Assembly: GCA_025602915.1 (NCBI GenBank)
Contig: JAHLJZ010000030.1
Span: 62,001 to 126,000 of the forward strand
DNA from: Paraphysoderma sedebokerense
Lineage: Eukaryota > Blastocladiomycota > Physodermatomycetes > Physodermatales > Physodermataceae
Reading direction: 5' to 3'
Length of the DNA: 64,000 bases
Shown here: positions 11,939 to 24,524 of the stretch, in pieces
How positions within the stretch are numbered: the stretch's first letter is position 1
Layout of the letters: each line of letters begins with the position of its first letter
Made by a program: the position numbers and the translations under genes
Notes under the pieces: model-generated
Seen by the model: the letters and a program-made list of their open reading frames with translations, nothing else
Databases searched by the model: none
What the model was told of the DNA's origin: nothing

Positions 11939-14900
11939 TCATTTTAATAATTGCTCAGTCATTTCCGCCAACATTAGCAACTTTTTCTTTTCATCTGATC
12001 TTAATTCTTTCTTTCGCTCCTGAGTTCCTTGTTCCTCCAGCTCCGCTTCTTGCGATTCATCTTCCTCAGATTCTGTATCTTGCTCGTCGAATTCAACAAC
12101 TGCATTTTTCTCTTGGGGGCTAATGGAAGATCTGTTGGGTATACCATTGCTCATATCTTTATACTCTTCACGATTGGTATCATCGATTATTACTATTTTA
12201 TGAGAATTCCCGTTTCCCTTGTCGATGTAGAATGAAGAAGGGAAAACAAGATTTTTAATGCTCTCAGAGTGATTTGGTTGCGAGGAGGAGTCGAATTCAA
12301 GTGTCCTTGAATGAGAGGCAACCGAAGACGAGGTTGCGAGTGAAGGTCCCGCGCTTTGGATTGGGTTTGATTCTAGTTGCTTTTTCTCTTGTTCTAATTC
12401 TGCTATTCTTTCTCTTAGTCTATCAATCAATAGACTTGTTTTCTCTCGCTCAAGCTTTAGCTGTGTAGTCAACTCTACAGGTATATCATTTCCATTTTCG
12501 TACGAAGGAATATGACAATAACGAAGAACGATGTGTTAGAAACGAATGGTAACATAAACCAAATCAAACATGAAGTCTAAGGATAAACAAACCGATCCCA
12601 CCGCGGTCTTTAACTTTTCTCAATCCGTCCTTCAACTCTCGATTTTCCTTTTTAAGCGACTGATTTTCCTCGCGCAACGAATGCGTCCTCTGTTTATCAG
12701 GCGAAGGTATCAACTTTCATTGTACTTATGGAATAGAAGAGAAATGAGAGTATGGCATAACCTGTTTTTCATTCTCTAGTTCATTTTTGCGACATTCTAG
12801 TTCCGCAATATAATATTGTAAATCATTTTCGAGGGATTGAAGTTTCGTGTTTTCCTCTTCAAATCATTGGTTTACCATGCTAATACCATTTAAATCTCGA
12901 AACTGAAAGAGACGGAAATATGAATGGAAAAAAAAACTCACCACGACGATATTCCGCTAACAGCTTTTCGTCACTTCGTATGCGCCTGAGGAATACTTCC
13001 CGCTCCTCTTGCATTACACTAATTTGGTGACGAAGCAACTGAATATGTTCTGACTCGTCTTGAGCTGTTTTAATATCCGCTGATGTGTCCCTATTTAGTG
13101 AATTCTCCTGCATGCTACTAGAATCCAGAGGCAAGATTTCGAACAAAAGGAACGGGAGAGAAATGGACATACAAGACATCGTCAAAAAGGCGGAAAAAGG
13201 AAACTGAGGATAACGATGCATATATTGGGAGAGACAGAACAAAAAATAATGATCGTGATACGAACGATGTTTGTTCATTGAGGTTTTGAGTGACATGTTT
13301 GGCATTTGGAGCCGTGTAGTTTCCCCTTTGTAACTCTGATAAGTCGCAAGAAAAGATTATTTGTCAGCAGCCATCCCGAAATGAGTCTGTAAAAAGGAAC
13401 CAAAACGAACCTCCCATTACAGCGATCCTATCGATCGCAAAAGAAATTCTACTCGAAAGAACAACCATTTTTTTATACACTTGAGCATTAAAGTTCGATA
13501 AGGATACCGTGAAACTGTCGTACAAATAACAGACATCAGAAGGTGTGGGCAATTCAAAAAATCTCTTATTTGAATGTTCCGAAGCAATCACAACATGGCA
13601 ATAAACGTACGATTTAATTTTCTCCGCAGTTTTCTTTTGGATTTCTCTGTATTCTTCAATTTGTTTTGTTTCAGCTTCTCTAACGGCGGTCTCGGCACGA
13701 AGTTTTGCCTCCAAGTTTTTGATGCTTGTAGCTTGAAGTTCAACTTCGGCATTTAATGCAGAAATGTGATGTTCCGCGACGGCTTTTTGAGATGTTAAAG
13801 TGGAGATTTGGTCTTTCAATTTGGCAATCTGTTGTATATAGTCAAGAAGGTTGGACATTCATGAGTGGGGTAGCATTGGAGGAAAACAAATCATCTGATT
13901 AGTAGCAATAAGGAAAAGTACTGAAACAATGAACAGGGAAATTGCATACGGTATTGAGATTTTCAGAAATATCTTGTTGGTGAGCATACTCGGTCGTCTT
14001 TGACTGCACCAGTAACTCAAACACCTTTTCTCTCCAGCTGATAAGAGCAGTATAAGAAAGTTAATTACTATCAAGGTTTAGATCCACTTCTATTTGACGA
14101 ATGGCTTACCGAGATACCAGGTTTGGAATTGTCTGGTCGCGCGGGAGAACAGATTTGAGTATCTCTGATTCCTGAATAGACTGAATGGTTTCGAGGGATT
14201 TAAGTTTTTGAGACAGCAAACGTATTGTCTCTTGTTTGGCCGAAACTTCGCCATCAGCCTTCTAAATTAGTGAAATTGAATTGGGAAGAGAAGGTGAGTG
14301 AACTCCGAAAATGCATCAGAAGGAACGTGTGTAGGACAGGATACGATACTTTTATTCTGATCTCCAATTCACTTTTTGAGGAAGATTGTGTAGCGAGACC
14401 GGGGGATGTACCGTATTTGGAGGAAGCCACATTTTGGATGTATGCTTTCAACCTTTTGTTCTCTTGCTCAAGGAGCGCGATTTTGTGCAGAAGGTCGGGT
14501 GATTCCCTCGGTCTGAAGTAATAAAGAGGAAAGTAATGGTCACTCAGAATTAGATTTCACACTTAAAATCGAAGCCGCTAGTTGCACAGGATGATTACCG
14601 TTCGGTGTGGCCATTCTTGATTTCGGCCGGTTGAGAGTGGGAATTTCGCGCCGTAAAAGGAAACGGTTGAATCTGTTCATGGAATGGTGCTAACGCTGAT
14701 AGCAGCGAAGGATCTGTATTCTGGTGAGTACAAGTGATTTGGTTGAGCGCAAACGATTGTGACGGTTGTTGTAATTGCTGTAGGGAGTATGAGGGCGAGG
14801 CATTGGAGGACTGAGATTCGAGGATTTCCGAAGCGAGCAGGAGATGATGTATCTTTTTGGGTGACTGAGGTGCTTGAGACGGCAAATAATTATAATTCTG

Positions 14901-15056
14901 ATAATCCTGATATGGATTATATTGAGGATTAGGGTTAGCGGCAGATATTGATGGAATTGGACTCATCGTTACTGGTGGAGATTTGAATGGAGAGTTCAAG
15001 GCTGAAGAGGGAATTCGTGGATAATTAATTAGCGTGGTAATACAATGGTACATCAT
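11939..15056 (-). CDS. Long coiled-coil protein, possibly centriolar (HCR/CCHCR1-like)
   Basis: A chain of about nine small exons. The first (15056-about 14595) encodes a Pro/Ser/Gln/Tyr-rich disordered N-terminus. Later exons are almost continuous heptad coiled coil: KIALLEQENKRLKAYIQ, a WREKVFELLVQSK segment, QIAKLKDQISTLTSQKAVAE, QIEEYREIQKKTAEKI, then HQISVMQEEREVFLRRI and RLRERIAELEQEKKQ. The end is acidic and basic (ESEEDESQEAELEEQ) and stops with MTEQLLK. The WR-KVF-LLVQ segment recalls the HCR family (CCHCR1), a centriole-associated rod protein, but this rests on one motif. Neighbouring Nek1-like and EFHC-like genes make a cytoskeletal role reasonable. Some exon boundaries in 12.5-13.4 kb are uncertain, and two genes are not excluded. 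Confidence 0.6.
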
Positions 15057-15291
15057 ATTCTGTGCTAATGTAATAATTATTTACAGCATACGACTATGAA
15101 TTGTAGCTAAATTTCATGATAATTCTCAAATTCTCCATTGCGGTGATAATTGAATTCAATTTTCAACAGTGCGATTGTGTCGGTGACAAAGAGAATTGAC
15201 GTCTCTCTGCGGCAGAGGAAGAGTTCCCTCTTTCATTGTCGACATTCTGCACAGGACATTAGATATTTGCACTCTTCCGCAACAAGAAAGA

Positions 15292-17472
15292 ATGTCCCCG
15301 TCCCGACTACAGCAGCACCAGAAGCAGAAGAGGGCCGCTGTCCTCGTCCTCGGCGACATTGGCCGCTCTCCTCGCATCCAGTATCATGCTACTTGCATCG
15401 CTCAATCCGGAATTCATGTCGACTTTATCGGATATTTGTGTGCGTACATCTTACAGCGCTGTCTGTATCTACTATCTATGACATTTCAGAATAACAAAAC
15501 ATCCCAACTCTATTCAATGTAGCAACCCGACCCTCGGAATCCTTGCGCTCTCACAAAAATATCACTCTCCACTGTATCCCAACCCCGCCAAAACTTCCTC
15601 CCTCCCTCCCAAAGCTGGCATACTTGCTCTATGCTCCAATCAAAGTAGTGGTGCAGATGCTCTTACTCATATGGTTGCTGCTGATCAAACTGCCGAAACC
15701 AGATTACTTGCTTGTCCAGGTATTTTATACTTCAAATCACCGAGTCGTCTCCGGTGGCTGAATTTGAGTATAACCACAAAAACGTTGGCATTTCCACTAA
15801 TACTCACCGTATTTGTCTATAGAATCCACCGGCTATACCCACACTTTGCATTTCTCAACTCGTCTGCAAATTTAGAGGCTCAAAATTGATCATTGATTGG
15901 CACAACCTTGGATATTCTATTCTCGCATTGAATTTGGGAAAGGATCATGTTTTTGTTAAGTTCGCCGAATGGTATGTGTCTTTGTTTATCCTCTCAAGTA
16001 TTCTCCCGCGTTCTAAGCTCTCGAAAATACCTTCAAACTCATAAAGGTACGAAAAGTACTATGGCCGGTCGGCGTATGCTCATTTGTGTGTAACCGAGGC
16101 CATGATGAAATGGTTGAAAAAAGAGTTTGATTTGCAGTATGTCTTTTACGCTTCATATACGCTTTAATGTTATCTATAAAATCTGAATAATAACTGTGAT
16201 TCGTGTTGTTTTCAAACAGAGGACAGACTGCTGTTCTCTATGACAAGCCGGCGCGTCATTTCAGACGACTCAACATAGAAGAAATTCACAATGTTTGTTT
16301 CCCTAGTCTGATTAGAAGCATCTGTTGACTTTGATTAACCATTACTCATACTTCAATTATAATGACTCTCACATATCTAACTCCATAGCTCATGCTCAAA
16401 CTCAAAGCCAATCACCCAAAAACATATCAAGATCTTTACAATTTTACGATGCCCAAACCTCTGCCCCCTGCTTCGTCATCGTCACCATCTTCTAAGACTT
16501 CCTCGACTTCTATCTCTGAAAATACGATCCTGACCAACTATTCTCCGGACAATGTCACTTGGGCCACACCCCCTCCGCGGCAGACAAAACCACGTTCAAG
16601 GTCACCAGTCAAATCAGGACCGTACCTTTACCGTACCGATCGACCAGTTTTAATTATATCGTCAACGTCATGGACTGAAGATGAAGATTTTGGAATGTTA
16701 CTGGACGCAGCCAAAATCTTGGACGATGAGCAGAGAAAGAAAGTGGTTATACCCAAAATTGTAATGACCGAACCTTCAGATACAGATTTGGACGCCTCCA
16801 CAGTTTCTTCTTCTGGTAATCAGAAAAAACCGTTGGAGCCATATCCTCCACCCTGTAAATTCCTCATCGTCATCACAGGACGAGGTCCGCTCGTCTCTGA
16901 CTACACAGCCCTAATAAAAAAACTCAACTCTACCCTCAAATACGTCAAGCTGGCAACAATATGGTTGGAATACGAAGAGTACATTGGGTTGATGGGAAGT
17001 GCAGATTTGGGCTTGAGTTTTCACACTAGCTCCAGTGGATTGGATTTACCGATGAAAGTATTGGACATGTTTGGTGGCGGTATGCCTGTTTGCGCCAGAA
17101 ATTTCGAATGGTTAGTGGCTTCATTTTACCGTGACATGGACTGAGCAAATAACTAAATATATTACATATCCCATATTCTGCAAAGCCTGAACGAATTGAT
17201 TAGAGAATATGAGAATGGCCGAGTTTTCTCGTCCCCTCAAGATCTAGCGGAACAGATTTTGGTGCGTTACTTCCGTGCATTCGTATTTCTCCTTTGCTAT
17301 AATCTGTAACAAAGGTTAACTAACACTTAATCGCGAAATTTAGGAACTATTTGACCATTTCCCGCTTCCGAATTCAGATTACGAAACCATGAAACGAAAT
17401 GTACGTGATGAATTTGGAAACCAAAAATGGGAAGATGAATGGAAAGAAGTTGTGGGACCTTTATTTCTGTGA
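15292..17472 (+). CDS. ALG1: ALG1 chitobiosyldiphosphodolichol beta-mannosyltransferase
   Basis: Family GT33 glycosyltransferase that adds the first mannose (beta-1,4) to GlcNAc2-PP-dolichol on the cytosolic face of the ER. Seen in order: [20 protein letters not shown] at the N-terminus, a hydrophobic stretch (about 15605-15705, [20 protein letters not shown]) leading to [12 protein letters not shown], then [42 protein letters not shown], a Ser/Pro/Thr-rich insert, [63 protein letters not shown] and [10 protein letters not shown]. The order and spacing fit ALG1, and the GxGxP-type C-terminal nucleotide-sugar site is present. Upstream in-frame codons exist, but the ATG at 15292 best matches the short basic leader of the family. 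Roughly eight exons; stop at 17470-17472. It is divergent from the coiled-coil gene, sharing a 235-bp promoter region. Confidence 0.9.
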
Positions 17473-17867
17473 ATTGTAAACACCTTGATTTGATGAGGAC
17501 GTTTGATGATGAGCAACTGCAAGGGAGAAATCGTGAAAATCCGTAATATTGATATTTTGGAGGAGAACATTCAATAGTTTGCAGATGTATTGTTAGCAGT
17601 ATATTTCTGGTATGAGATTGTTTGGATTTGTATTTGTTGTTCTGTGTCTATCAAATAATTTGGAGGAAAAAGTTTGCGATCTACATTACACGCGTTTCAG
17701 AGCACATTTTATTTTTCGCGACATCTTTCACTCCACGAATCTTTGCACATCTCAATTCGCCTATTGATTCGCAAAGTAGCTCCCTAAATATATATTTGAC
17801 CCAACTGCTTGTTCATTTTAAGTGTGAAGTATTTAATTGTCCAATTTTCCAGGTTCAGCAGTCGTCG

Positions 17868-20392
17868 ATGAGAACACAGCAAATGAACATCGCTGAATCC
17901 ACTTCGGCATCACCAAACAAGATTCCTTTTTTACCGGGAAATGTAATGCCAGATGTGACGGTATGCATTGAAATATCGTTGTCAATTTATGTATTCCTTT
18001 GTCATACCACTTGAATCGGACGATTCAGCTAACCGTTTTATTCATTGAATCTTCTTATTGACATGTTTTCAATGGTAAACTATGAATAGAAAACCGAACA
18101 TAAAAGAGTTCAAACTCTAAATTATCAAAACGGCTACCCCATTCGAAAATCCATGAAGAACGAGTTTCCAACAGACACATCCGCACTCACTTCGGAAGAA
18201 ATAGCTTCTTTACTATCCACCGTTCAACTCGACCCAACTCTTACATACGGTGACAAACTCACTCTCAACAAATCAAAGAATTCAGCCTCTTTTATCCCCG
18301 AATTCGTGGCCAACGATAAAGTAGTATTAAGATTTGGTGGATACTTTAAACAAACTGTTCATGAATCGGTGGAACAGTATTTGTTGAGAAAAATTCTGGT
18401 GTTGTATTACATTGAGGATGACTCGATCACTGTTGTGGAACCTCCGATTGAAAATTCCGGAATATTGCAAGGTGTATTGATTAAGAGACAAAAGTTGAAG
18501 AAAAATGAAAACGAGTTCTATACAATTCGAGATTTCAACTTGGGAGTGAATGTGACCTTTCATGGCAAAACTTTTCGGATTGTGGAGTGCGATAAGTTCA
18601 CTGAGGCAGGCTACATTTGTTTTAGCAAGGAAAGAATTCTATAAGGACCTTATATGCTAACCATATTTCTAAATAGGGATACATGGAAAACAAACTCCAC
18701 ATCAAACTTAACCCACCAGAACATATGCCAGTCGATAAGTATATTGAATCCCGAACTAAACCTCACCGCGTCGCCAACCTTGTCAATAAATCTGACAAAC
18801 TACAAAAGTTCTTAGCACACGATAGAGAAGTCTTGAGATTCTATTGTATCTGGGACGACCGAGAAAACATGTTTGGAGAGTTACGCGATTTTGTGGTTCA
18901 TTACTTTTTGGTAGATGACTGCGTTGAAGTGAGAGAAATTCATAAACCTAATGATGGAAGAGACCCGTTTCCCGTTACTCTAAGGAGACAAGCGTTACCT
19001 AAAAGATTTGGTGATGGTAATGGCGCTGATGATGGATTGGAAGGAGAAAAATATACTTGGAGAGATTTTAAAATCGGAAGCGCGATTAATGTTTTGGGTA
19101 GAAAGTTTATTATGTATGGACTCTTTTTTTTTCTAGTTCTTCACTATTGGCGATGTTCTTCCTTACTTTCCATATTCACACCTTCCTTCACATCTAGCCG
19201 CGATTGTGACGAATATACTCGACAGTTTTATAAATCAAAATTAGGATACACAGACAAAGATCTTCAACCATTGCAAATCATTCATGAAGAGCCAGGTTAT
19301 ATTCCCAAGAAGGTAAAATCAAGTTCTCTCATGTGTCAGCCTATGTGGATTTTCGGTCGGTTCCACATGAAAACAAATGTGCTGTGGAGGAATCGCTTTA
19401 GTAAAATTTAATGGTTGTCAATGCGCAAATCTGACCAAACATTACAGGAAATACCACCCTACAATGGGTTCGGATCCCAAGAAGATTCAATGCAATCTTG
19501 CAAGCAATTGGTTCTCAAACCACCGAAAAAAGACTTCGTAAAGATGTTGGCGAATGGCAATAAAGTTTTAAGATTCATTGGCGTTATGGTTCGTACATGT
19601 TCTTATGGCAGTGTCGGCATCCCGAGATGATTACCATGAGGTCTGTCATACCTAATGTGATGATTCTACTGATTAGGAATCTAAATACAAGCAAGATCAA
19701 GAGCGAAAATTTGTTATTAGTTATTTTCTTTCAGATGATAGTATCAGCATTTATGAGCCTGCGTTACGGTACTTTGTCTGGTCCTTTTTGATCATACTTC
19801 TTATTCCCATTACATTCTATTGTTGTTTCCACTAATTAAGATTCATTCTTGCATGACCTGCAGCAACAGAAGTGCTATGGGTGGAAAATTCTTGGAAAAA
19901 TCTCGTATTCTTAAACCAGGATATACACTCCAGAACCCAGTATACTACTCTTCAACCGATTTTTATATTGGCGCGAAATTACTTATTCATTCGCACAAAT
20001 TCACTTTAATTGATGCAGACGAATTTGTGTTCAAATATATGGAAGACATGAACAGTGTTTACGAAAAATCGGATTATAAAAAATGTTTGCACAAAGTTAA
20101 AAACAATGGGGAAGTACAACAGAGAATGAAAGATGTCCTGAATGATTTGATGAATGAGGCGAACCAAAGCACTGCAGTCCATAAGGATACTGTTCTAAGA
20201 AGGTTGAGCGCCGTCATGAACGATTTGCTCACCACTCATGTATGTATCGTTTTTCGTTACTTCTTCTGTTGATATATCAATTAACGGTTGTTTAATATAC
20301 AGGAAATTCTTACCCTCATTCGTAAACATATGGATACGACTCAACCTAACTCTTCCGTTAAATTGGACCAATTCTTGGCCAGTTTGGATTAA
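17868..20392 (+). CDS. EFHC1/EFHC2-like protein with three DM10 domains (flagellar)
   Basis: Multi-exon gene starting at ATG 17868, just after a likely 5' UTR intron acceptor. The N-terminus has the family signature IPFLPGN followed by YQNGYPIRKS. DM10 domain 1 lies at about 18310-18640 (VLRFGGYFKQTVHES...IRDFNLGVNVTFHGKTFRI). Domain 2 is at about 18820-19250, ending IIRDCDEYTRQFY after removal of an intron near 19113-19199. Domain 3 is at about 19560-20030, with RSAMGGKFLEKSRI, STDFYIGAKLL and LIDADEFVFKYME. The tail resembles the C-terminus of EFHC proteins and stops at 20390. EFHC/Rib72-type proteins are inner components of axonemal doublet microtubules. Their presence implies a motile flagellum, so the organism should make zoospores or other swimming cells. 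Confidence 0.88.
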
Positions 20393-21040
20393 TTATAATC
20401 AACCCTCAAATATTACTTGCGTTCAAAAAATTAAACTAAGGGCACATTGGGTCTTTGCGGATCGGACTATTGTATCGTGCATATCTAATGTTTAAGTTAC
20501 TTAATTTACCAGAGAACGTTGCTTTAGATTTTGCCATAATGTCAGTTTTTTTTTGGGGGGAATAATAGCCTTTTTATTATTGTTTGTCATCTGTGTATGT
20601 ATTGCTGCAACGAAAATAAATTTCCCTCCATTCCGTGAAATCAATTAGAACAAGGGCAACTCTATTTTGTGAGCTGCCCAGTATCTTCAAACGGCCTTTT
20701 GCTGCTTTTAACAAATTCTGTCTTTGATTCTGCCCCAGCTATAAGCACTCAAATATATATGCAGCATCATTGCATCTTTCCCTCGCCTGTCAGTAGATTG
20801 CTTTGGTTTCTGTGACCGAGTTAATCATGCTGGGGATTTGGACGGGATTTGGATGCTCTTAGCTATATGAATCGACAAATTGAGGTGAACAAAATCATCA
20901 TTTATTATTGTCCCAAGGTTGCTGCTAACGTCAAAACTTTATTCTAATCTACCGCCGACCTGGTATAATCAACCTTTCGAAGCAATATTATACACAAGTC
21001 AATAACAGAAACAAACCAACATTCAGGTCGGCGGTGGTAG
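20393..21040. other. Intergenic region between convergent genes
   Basis: About 650 bases between the EFHC-like stop and the Dus stop. It contains a T-rich then G-rich stretch near 20550-20565, probably in 3' UTR sequence. No exon or RNA gene was recognised. Confidence 0.45.
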
Positions 21041-23048
21041 TCACCTACTTTTTTTGACTCCGACACTCCAGAACCCACGATCACGGTAATCCCTATTTCT
21101 TATCATTTCATCGTACGTTTCTGCGATTATTTTCATGACAATACCATTACCAGGTTTAATATTTGTGTTATATGGAGTAGTTAAAAAAGATTTCGACTGT
21201 GCATCCGACGGATTGGAAGTAGACGCGACAGATTCAGACGATGAGTTTGAATGAACATAGTCCCTAACCCGTTGCAGAATTCGACCTCGGAAAAATTTTC
21301 CGTCTGATGATGGAAATATGTAGTAAGTTGGACGAATAAGTTGATTGAGTTTATTCCGGAGCGGATTTTGAGTGTGGATATAGTCCGCGTAGAGAGCGTA
21401 GGAATAGAGAATTTGATCACGGGTTCTGATTTTGGTGTCGGTCTGCAAAAGCTGATTCTGTAGGGTGGAAGGTGAAGGTGAAGTTTTTAAAATAGGCGAA
21501 TCATTTCGAGGCTGCAAAATCGATGAGAATGAATTGTCAGATGTTTGGAGTGAAGTGGCTGACGACGAAGGAGTAGAGGAGGAGGAAGCATAAAAGTGTT
21601 TGTCTAATGACTCGATGAAAAATGGATCGCGCGATACTACAGTGAAAGAGCAAATATAATCAGTATTAGATTACTTTGAAACATACTCTCATCAGATAAC
21701 CTATCCCAAAGTACATACTCTTCCGGCCGATCATTACCCCATCCATTCCATTTTCGAATTGCTCCGCCACAGATTCGACCGTAGCTATTCCGCCGTTGAT
21801 CTCCAATCGCAAATCGGGGAACAGCGACCGCATTCTATAGACTCTCTCATAATTTAAAGGTGGGACTTTCAAATTTTGTCGCGGGTTGAGTCCTTTCAAT
21901 ATTGCCTTTCTCGCATGGAGAACAAACCATCTGACCGGACTGTTTCTCACTATACTCGTCATGAACTTTTCAACAAACTCGTCTGAATCATTCTTGTCTA
22001 CACCTATCCGGCATTTCACGCTAATTGGTATGTGCGAGGGCAATACTTTTGATATCGCTGTAGCAATTCCGGCCACTTGATCTGGTGACAGCATAAGGAC
22101 TGCCCCATAAGTACCTTCCTTCGCCGATGAAGCCGGACAACCAACGTTTATATTGATTCCTAGCGATTCGTCGATGTAGCCATTCCGGTAAAGAATATCT
22201 GCCGCTTTTGCCATTGCCACCGGATCTGAGCCACCCAATTGAGGAATTGTGCCAGGAGTTATAATTCCCATAAATTGAGAAATCGTGGATTTGTGCGTGA
22301 TTACTGCGTATGGGTGTTTCATTTCGGTGTAAAGGGTGATATGATTAGGGTTTGGGGAGATTAGTCGAAGGAGAAATCGGAAGTGTGGATCGGTGATGTC
22401 CAACATTGGTGCGACTGAGATATATGGTCCTGTTAAAGTAGTATTATTCACAGGTTGAAAATGGGTATAAGAAGGAGGGCGAGAAGGGGTATCAGTAGTG
22501 GTAATTGATTGTGACGATGAAGTAAGAGAAAGAGGTAAAGATGAATGGGGTGACTCCGAATGCTTCGGAATCGCAGCGCTTGCGGCCGACATATGAGATA
22601 GTCGAATTTGCCGAAATTGAACGGGTGATATTATGAGATGTCGGGCTAACACATTATAGACCATTCCCATAAATTTCCTCCGCACATGTCTATAATCATA
22701 CCATTTGATTTGTTTGGGTGGATGGTTCTTCCTGCTGCTTGATGTCATTTCTTGAAACTTGCTCAAATGATCCGCCTTCGTGAATGCTTTCGATGGCACC
22801 GCTTTAAGTCCAAATTTCGGCGACATCCAGCTATTTCGACTGACAATGGTTCTCTGCTTTCTGAAAATTTGGTTTTTAACATTCTTTGAAGATTTCGCAG
22901 ATGGCCGGAGAATTCCATCAAACAAACACCTTCTACAAATCGAAATCTTGAGATGTCTGAGATGATTTTGGTCATTGTGCGGATTATGAGTGTTAAACGG
23001 TATCCATCGGATTGGAGAGTGAAACAATGAGATTCTATATTTAGGCAT
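21041..23048 (-). CDS. DusA-type tRNA-dihydrouridine synthase homologue lacking the catalytic Cys
   Basis: Two or more exons. A basic, Ser/Thr-rich leader of about 190 residues, starting MPKYRISLFHSPIRWIPF, may be a mitochondrial presequence. The TIM-barrel follows: SVAPMLDITDPHF, TEMKHPYAVI, IPQLGGSDPVAMAKAA, ININVGCPASSAKEG, VKCRIGVDKNDSDEF, VLHARKAILKGLNPRQN, PPLNYERVYR, INGGIATVES and DGVMIGRKSMY. The HARKA and NPRQN...PPLNY blocks are DusA signatures rather than Dus1-4. DusA enzymes reduce U20/U20a of tRNA with FMN and NADPH. Where they have GxFGACLM with the catalytic Cys, this protein has GTYGAVLM (codon GTC, near 22103). An intron at about 21646-21700 joins a C-terminal exon with a Ser-rich insert. 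The FMN and phosphate-binding motifs look kept, so this is either a pseudo-enzyme or one using another acid. Confidence 0.85.
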
Positions 23049-23799
23049 TGCGATATTACCGTAAAGTTTAACATTTGAACGATATTAACGATAAGATGAC
23101 ATTGTACTGAACACCAAAGTAGGATCGGTTGAGAGAGAAAGACATGTCAACATAAAATCAACGCAAACAATAATTATATTTCTGAATAGTATAAATTACC
23201 TACTAAATTAGATTCAGTACATTATACATCATATCTGCACCAGATACGAAATGTATAGATTTTAATGATTCGGGCCGGTTGCTGAATTTTTTGTTTACTA
23301 CAATTGTCCCGGCCGATCGGCCCATCGTTCGCGTTCCTCCATCCGAGTAAATTGCAGAGAAGGGAAACGGGAAAAGGGCTAAAATACTAGTAATTTTATA
23401 TTTCAAATATGATGTTTCAAGGTAAATTAATTCGGGCCCACTGAGAGTTGAGTGCAACAATTTTGGATCCATTGCCAGGTCACATGAGATGATATTTCTA
23501 AATTGATATTTTTAAAGCTAATTGCAACTCATTTGATCAGGGGATGGAACAGCTCAATTGAGGTATTCGTGGATAGAGAGCGCTCCAAACTAATAGGGAA
23601 TTTGGGAATTTTCCCCACTAGATAAGGTTTTTAAACAACATCAAACAGATGCCCAGTGCAGATAATTTGAATCAACTCCATTCTTCATAAACCAAATATA
23701 TACTGGTTACAACTACATCGATAGACTTTCTGCCCTTTCAACTGTGCAAGCTATATAACATATGTATAAACAAATGAATACAATCCACGGTATCCTTCT
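23049..23799. other. Intergenic region with an unrecognised minus-strand open frame
   Basis: About 750 bases between the Dus start and the NEDD8 stop. A single-exon minus frame, 23472 to 23203, would give 89 residues (beginning MDPKLLHSTLSGPEL). It has a hydrophobic middle and no known motif, and no splice sites were needed. It may be a small orphan gene or chance. The rest is AT-rich with nothing recognised. Confidence 0.3.
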
Positions 23800-24524
23800 T
23801 TAGAGACCGCCACGTAAGGCTAACACAAGATGGAGTACCGATCCTCCTTCCAATCCGAAATCAGATGCACTTTTATCGTCTTGCCTAGTAGAATAAAACA
23901 CAAACAGTTTTTAAGTTTAGTTCGAGTCAATCATCAGGAGAGCATGACAAATTAAGGAATAAACACGAAAGAACCCTGCAAATTTACATTTGTTTTCCTC
24001 CATAAATTAACCTAAAATGAGGAAAACGAGAGTTAGAGTTAAATTTTTCGTTGGCGTCATTGCGTTCTTAGAATATGTAAGAATACCTCTGTTGCGCAGG
24101 GGGGATGCCCTCTTTCTCTTCAACACGTTCCTTGATTCTTGTTATCTAGATAAAATGTCGAGCGGGCGGAAGCGGTTAGTACGATTAACTGACTTTGTTC
24201 GCAAGCGATCAAACGGATATTTGATATGAAGTAGTGCAATATCATACCTTGTCAGAAGGCTCTATATCTATTTCAATCTAAAAACAACAAACGACCGCAA
24301 GAAGTCCCATCGAGTCAGTCCATCAACAGCAAAGATACAATGTTCAGCAGTATTCTAACGCAAATATTTGATTAAAATTCAAGTATGGAACTTGTACATA
24401 CTTCCTTCCCTGTGAGTGTCTAAATTGAAATGGAGGCAAGAGGTGAGTCGCGCTCAGAATTCACAAAGAATGAAGGCAACAATAATAACAAGGAAGGAGG
24501 AGCTACCTTTACTTTTATGAGCAT
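23800..24524 (-). CDS. NEDD8: NEDD8/Rub1 ubiquitin-like modifier, six tiny exons
   Basis: Exons (minus strand) at 24524-24507, 24419-24402, 24277-24248, 24145-24087, 24011-23988 and 23884-23800 sum to exactly 78 codons. They read [50 protein letters not shown] and [13 protein letters not shown]...[11 protein letters not shown]. All introns have GT-AG ends. NEDD8 is activated by an E1 (Uba3-Ula1) and attached to cullins to switch on SCF-type ubiquitin ligases. Ala before LRGG (ubiquitin has Arg72) and the EPSDK...[11 protein letters not shown] stretch identify it as NEDD8 and not ubiquitin. A single Leu follows the GG, so a C-terminal hydrolase must trim it before use. Two exons are only 18 nt long. 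There is no sign of fusion to a ribosomal protein or of polyubiquitin repeats. Confidence 0.95.

Noticed and set aside
23800-24524. Ubiquitin rather than NEDD8
   Set aside because: Ala precedes LRGG instead of Arg, and the EPSDK and [12 protein letters not shown] segments follow NEDD8; ubiquitin has a different sequence there.
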